A stretch of 64,000 nucleotides of DNA from CAYMTV01 sp964393525. GTDB lineage: Bacteria > Patescibacteriota > Microgenomatia > Daviesbacterales > UBA10151. This document shows positions 62,497 through 64,000 of the stretch, piece by piece. The stretch's first letter is position 1. Each line of letters opens with the position of its first letter. A program made the translations under genes and the position numbers. The notes beneath the pieces are model-generated. The model did no database searches, was not told the DNA's origin, and saw nothing but the letters and a program-made list of their open reading frames with translations. Location of the stretch: positions 1-64,000 of the forward strand of contig CAYMTV010000004.1 in assembly GCA_964393525.1 (NCBI GenBank), in the 5' to 3' direction.

Positions 62497-62658
62497 TCAG
62501 GGTTCTCCGGGAGTATAAATCTCAATGTTTGAATGAACATCCCCACCAGTATCATCATCAGCATAGACCAACTCAATTAAATTTGATGAGGGGAAATTTT
62601 CTTTGAAAAAAGTAATGTTTATTAAAACGGGAATGAGTAGAAAAATTTTAGTCAGCAT
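62497..62658 (-). CDS. Small exported peptide, 53 residues, upstream of kinase
   Basis: Frame MLTKIFLLIPVLINITFF, KENFPSSNLIELVYADDD, TGGDVHSNIEIYTPGEP. The N-terminus is a signal peptide, and VYA-DDD is a plausible signal-peptidase site that would release an acidic peptide of about 20 residues. It ends 8 nt before the kinase start and has a promoter upstream, so it is co-transcribed with the kinase. No homologue known to me. Confidence 0.6.
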   Translation of the reverse strand: MLTKIFLLIPVLINITFFKENFPSSNLIELVYADDDTGGDVHSNIEIYTPGEP

Positions 62659-62681
62659 AAATTAGGATCTTAATTTATGCT
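62654..62681. promoter_or_regulatory. Perfect palindrome over the peptide start codon
   Basis: AGCATAAATTA-ggatct-TAATTTATGCT, 11-bp arms. On the minus strand the 3' arm contains the ATG of the exported peptide and the other arm overlaps the probable -10 box. It could be a regulator operator or an RNA hairpin that hides the start codon. Confidence 0.6.
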
Positions 62682-62705
62682 AGTTTAGCGGGAAGTAATT
62701 GTCAA
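62677..62705 (-). promoter_or_regulatory. Promoter of exported peptide / kinase unit
   Basis: On the minus strand TTGACA (62705-62700), 17-nt spacer, TAGCAT (62682-62677). The -10 is imperfect but the -35 is consensus. Confidence 0.5.
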
Positions 62706-62706
62706 T

Positions 62707-63237
62707 TTACCTTAAAGTTTGAAAATGATCCTCTTCCATGTTAAACCAAGCAAAATTTGATAAACCTATTTTAGGCGAAAACTCAGGACCAACTCTTTCA
62801 GAAGCTTTAACAGTTTCCTGTTCGCATGTCAGGTGCAGAGTTTTACCTTGGAATTCTGCGATAAAGGAAGAACCGCCCGGGGTCATATAGGGATAATCCC
62901 AACCTGCGTAACCACTCTGAGCTTTAGCAACTCCGTATGCAGCTGGACTCGGCTTAACCTTAGAAGGATCACCCTTACTATCTTCACATTCTTTCACATA
63001 AGAGCTTGCTGAAAATGTTACTATTTGACTTGAAATTAACCCTACGCCTCCTACAGCAGATAAAGATGCAAGGAGGATTGCTTGTCTTGTAGTTGGACGG
63101 TAATGGATTTTGGATACAAATGAAGCGACTACACCAAACGCCAAATCACCTATCCTATCTGTAAATGACGCAACTTTATTAACTCTCCTTAGTCTTTCTA
63201 CTAATGTACCTCGTTCAGCCCTTAAACCCTCACTCAT
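62707..63237 (-). CDS. Hypothetical membrane-anchored protein, 176 residues
   Basis: Starts MSEGLRAERGTLVERLRRVNK; a membrane helix at about 50-75 (ILLASLSAVGGVGLISSQIVTF) is followed by an external domain with two Cys (KECEDSK, LTCEQE) that may pair. The ATG at 63237 follows the DksA-like stop after 1 nt; an earlier start in the dksA-like gene is unlikely. No family recognised. Confidence 0.6.
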   Translation of the reverse strand: MSEGLRAERGTLVERLRRVNKVASFTDRIGDLAFGVVASFVSKIHYRPTTRQAILLASLSAVGGVGLISSQIVTFSASSYVKECEDSKGDPSKVKPSPAAYGVAKAQSGYAGWDYPYMTPGGSSFIAEFQGKTLHLTCEQETVKASERVGPEFSPKIGLSNFAWFNMEEDHFQTLR

Positions 63238-63238
63238 A

Positions 63239-63598
63239 TTAAAGCTTACCTTTTTTTGTAGGTTTTTTGGAGCAAGAAATACAGCGGGTGGCAGTTGGCA
63301 TAGCTGCCAGTCTTTCCTTTTCAATCGGATTTCCGCAGTTTTCGCACTTGCCGTATTTGCCGTTTGAGATATTTGAAAGGGCTCTTTTGATGTTTGTAAG
63401 TATTTCGCTTAAATTCTGCTTGACCGCCACTATCCTGGAGTGGGTATCTGCCAGCCAGGAATCTGTTCCCGGCTCACTGCTTTCGGCAAGAGCATTGTCG
63501 GACAAAACCGGATCATCATCTTCTAGGTTTTCCAGTTCCTTTTCTACCTTTTTTTGCTGTTTAATCAAAAGATTTTTAATTTTACTTAAAGTATTCAT
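63239..63598 (-). CDS. DksA/TraR-family zinc-finger protein
   Basis: 119 residues. An N-terminal helical coiled coil (KIKNLLIKQQKKVEKELENLEDDD) is followed by the zinc finger CENCGNPIEKERL with the second Cys pair in TRCISC, the C4 type of DksA/TraR proteins that bind the RNA polymerase secondary channel. The acidic DDDPVLSDNA stretch corresponds to the coiled-coil tip region. Likely regulates transcription under starvation-like conditions; direct role unknown. Confidence 0.9.
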   Translation of the reverse strand: MNTLSKIKNLLIKQQKKVEKELENLEDDDPVLSDNALAESSEPGTDSWLADTHSRIVAVKQNLSEILTNIKRALSNISNGKYGKCENCGNPIEKERLAAMPTATRCISCSKKPTKKGKL

Positions 63599-63652
63599 TT
63601 AAACCTTCATGCAGAAACAATATTCTCGCAAAACCAATCCTCAATTACAACC

Positions 63653-64000
63653 CTAAAAATTACCCGGGTTGGATTTTATCCTAAGCATTTTAAATAGGGT
63701 CCGACTCATTTTACGAGAAGAGACCCTTAAGTTTACCCAGAAATTATACCAGCTTTTCTTAAACTTTGAAACCATAAAGTTTTGGCTTTGCCGATTTACT
63801 AAAAGACTTAGCAAAAATACCAAATCACGCCCAAATTGCTTCTTTCCCTGAGTATAGTAGGAGAAAATCCCCAGGATTATTAGTAATATTGAAAATAAAA
63901 ACCCGCTAGATACATCCCCCCATATTTTCTGCCTATCTCCGCGGTAGAACTCTAATATAAATTTTGCACCTCCCAGCAATATAAGCCCGATGGAGGCTAT
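63653..64000 (-). CDS. lgt: C-terminal part of prolipoprotein diacylglyceryl transferase-like protein (cut by window end)
   Basis: At least 115 residues; the frame stays open to the window edge, so the start lies beyond 64000. GGAKFILEFYRGDRQKIWGDVSSGFLFSILLIILGI matches the last conserved part of Lgt (R/KFxxEFxRxD, then a membrane helix). After the helix there is a basic tail of about 60 residues (KFKKSWYNFWVNLRVSSRKMSR) not usual in Lgt. Moderate confidence, because only the end is visible. Confidence 0.5.
   Translation of the reverse strand: MASIGLILLGGAKFILEFYRGDRQKIWGDVSSGFLFSILLIILGIFSYYTQGKKQFGRDLVFLLSLLVNRQSQNFMVSKFKKSWYNFWVNLRVSSRKMSRTLFKMLRIKSNPGNF

Overview
The window looks like a chromosomal segment of a Candidate Phyla Radiation (Patescibacteria) bacterium, most probably of the Microgenomates (OP11) side. 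This is inferred from gene content, not from a marker tree. The base composition is AT-rich and genes are tightly packed with many 1-8 nt overlaps. There is a long type IV pilus operon with PilM/N/O but no PilP or PilQ, as expected without an outer membrane. Peptidoglycan genes are present, and there are many tiny membrane proteins and surface proteins with a single membrane anchor. A 10-base N run at 26303-26312 shows that this is a scaffold with an internal gap. I saw no rRNA, tRNA or CRISPR array.

Layout. (1) 1-2.7 kb, plus strand: an acyl-carrier-protein-like gene that lacks the carrier serine, rnc, rpsP with a long tail, khpA and trmD. (2) 2.7-17.4 kb, minus strand: a type IV pilus locus read pilB-pilT-pilC-pilin-pilD-pilin-minor pilins-PilX-like proteins-pilM-pilN-pilO, with eight prepilins and two PilX-like proteins, one of them a large candidate tip adhesin. 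(3) 17.5-36.5 kb, mostly plus strand: a clamp-loader subunit, gyrB, a glmU-like uridylyltransferase, murC, murD, a hydrolase, a membrane-anchored murF (cut by the N gap), a PfkB-type kinase, ddl, an archaemetzincin-like protease, purU behind a T-box leader, gyrA and a GAPDH. (4) 36.5-40 kb: an nfo fragment abutting a C-terminally shortened P-type ATPase, plus two small membrane proteins. (5) 40-51 kb, minus strand: a tyrosine recombinase, then a cohesin/dockerin surface gene cluster (three cohesin-like and two dockerin proteins), then a second recombinase coupled to a predicted nuclease, then a region of about 0.9 kb that is almost empty. (6) 51-64 kb: ruvC, yebC, an ABC exporter, a TPR protein, a LytR_C protein, a Kef-type antiporter, a frameshifted rluD, a two-component system preceded by a small exported peptide, a DksA/TraR protein and the end of an lgt-like gene.

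The most notable items are as follows. The cohesin/dockerin cluster alternates the two module types, has a six-cysteine tail with identical spacing in two cohesin proteins, and includes a knottin-like segment. A T-box leader with a perfect-consensus promoter precedes purU and has features suggesting glycine sensing. An HExxH protease carries archaemetzincin-type cysteines. A junction truncates both nfo and the ATPase. Families of short palindromic repeats have entered genes in frame (trmD, glmU, ddl, yebC), the T-box leader, and out of frame rluD. A 53-residue exported peptide sits directly upstream of the histidine kinase.

All functional calls come from reading motifs and context; no database search was possible.
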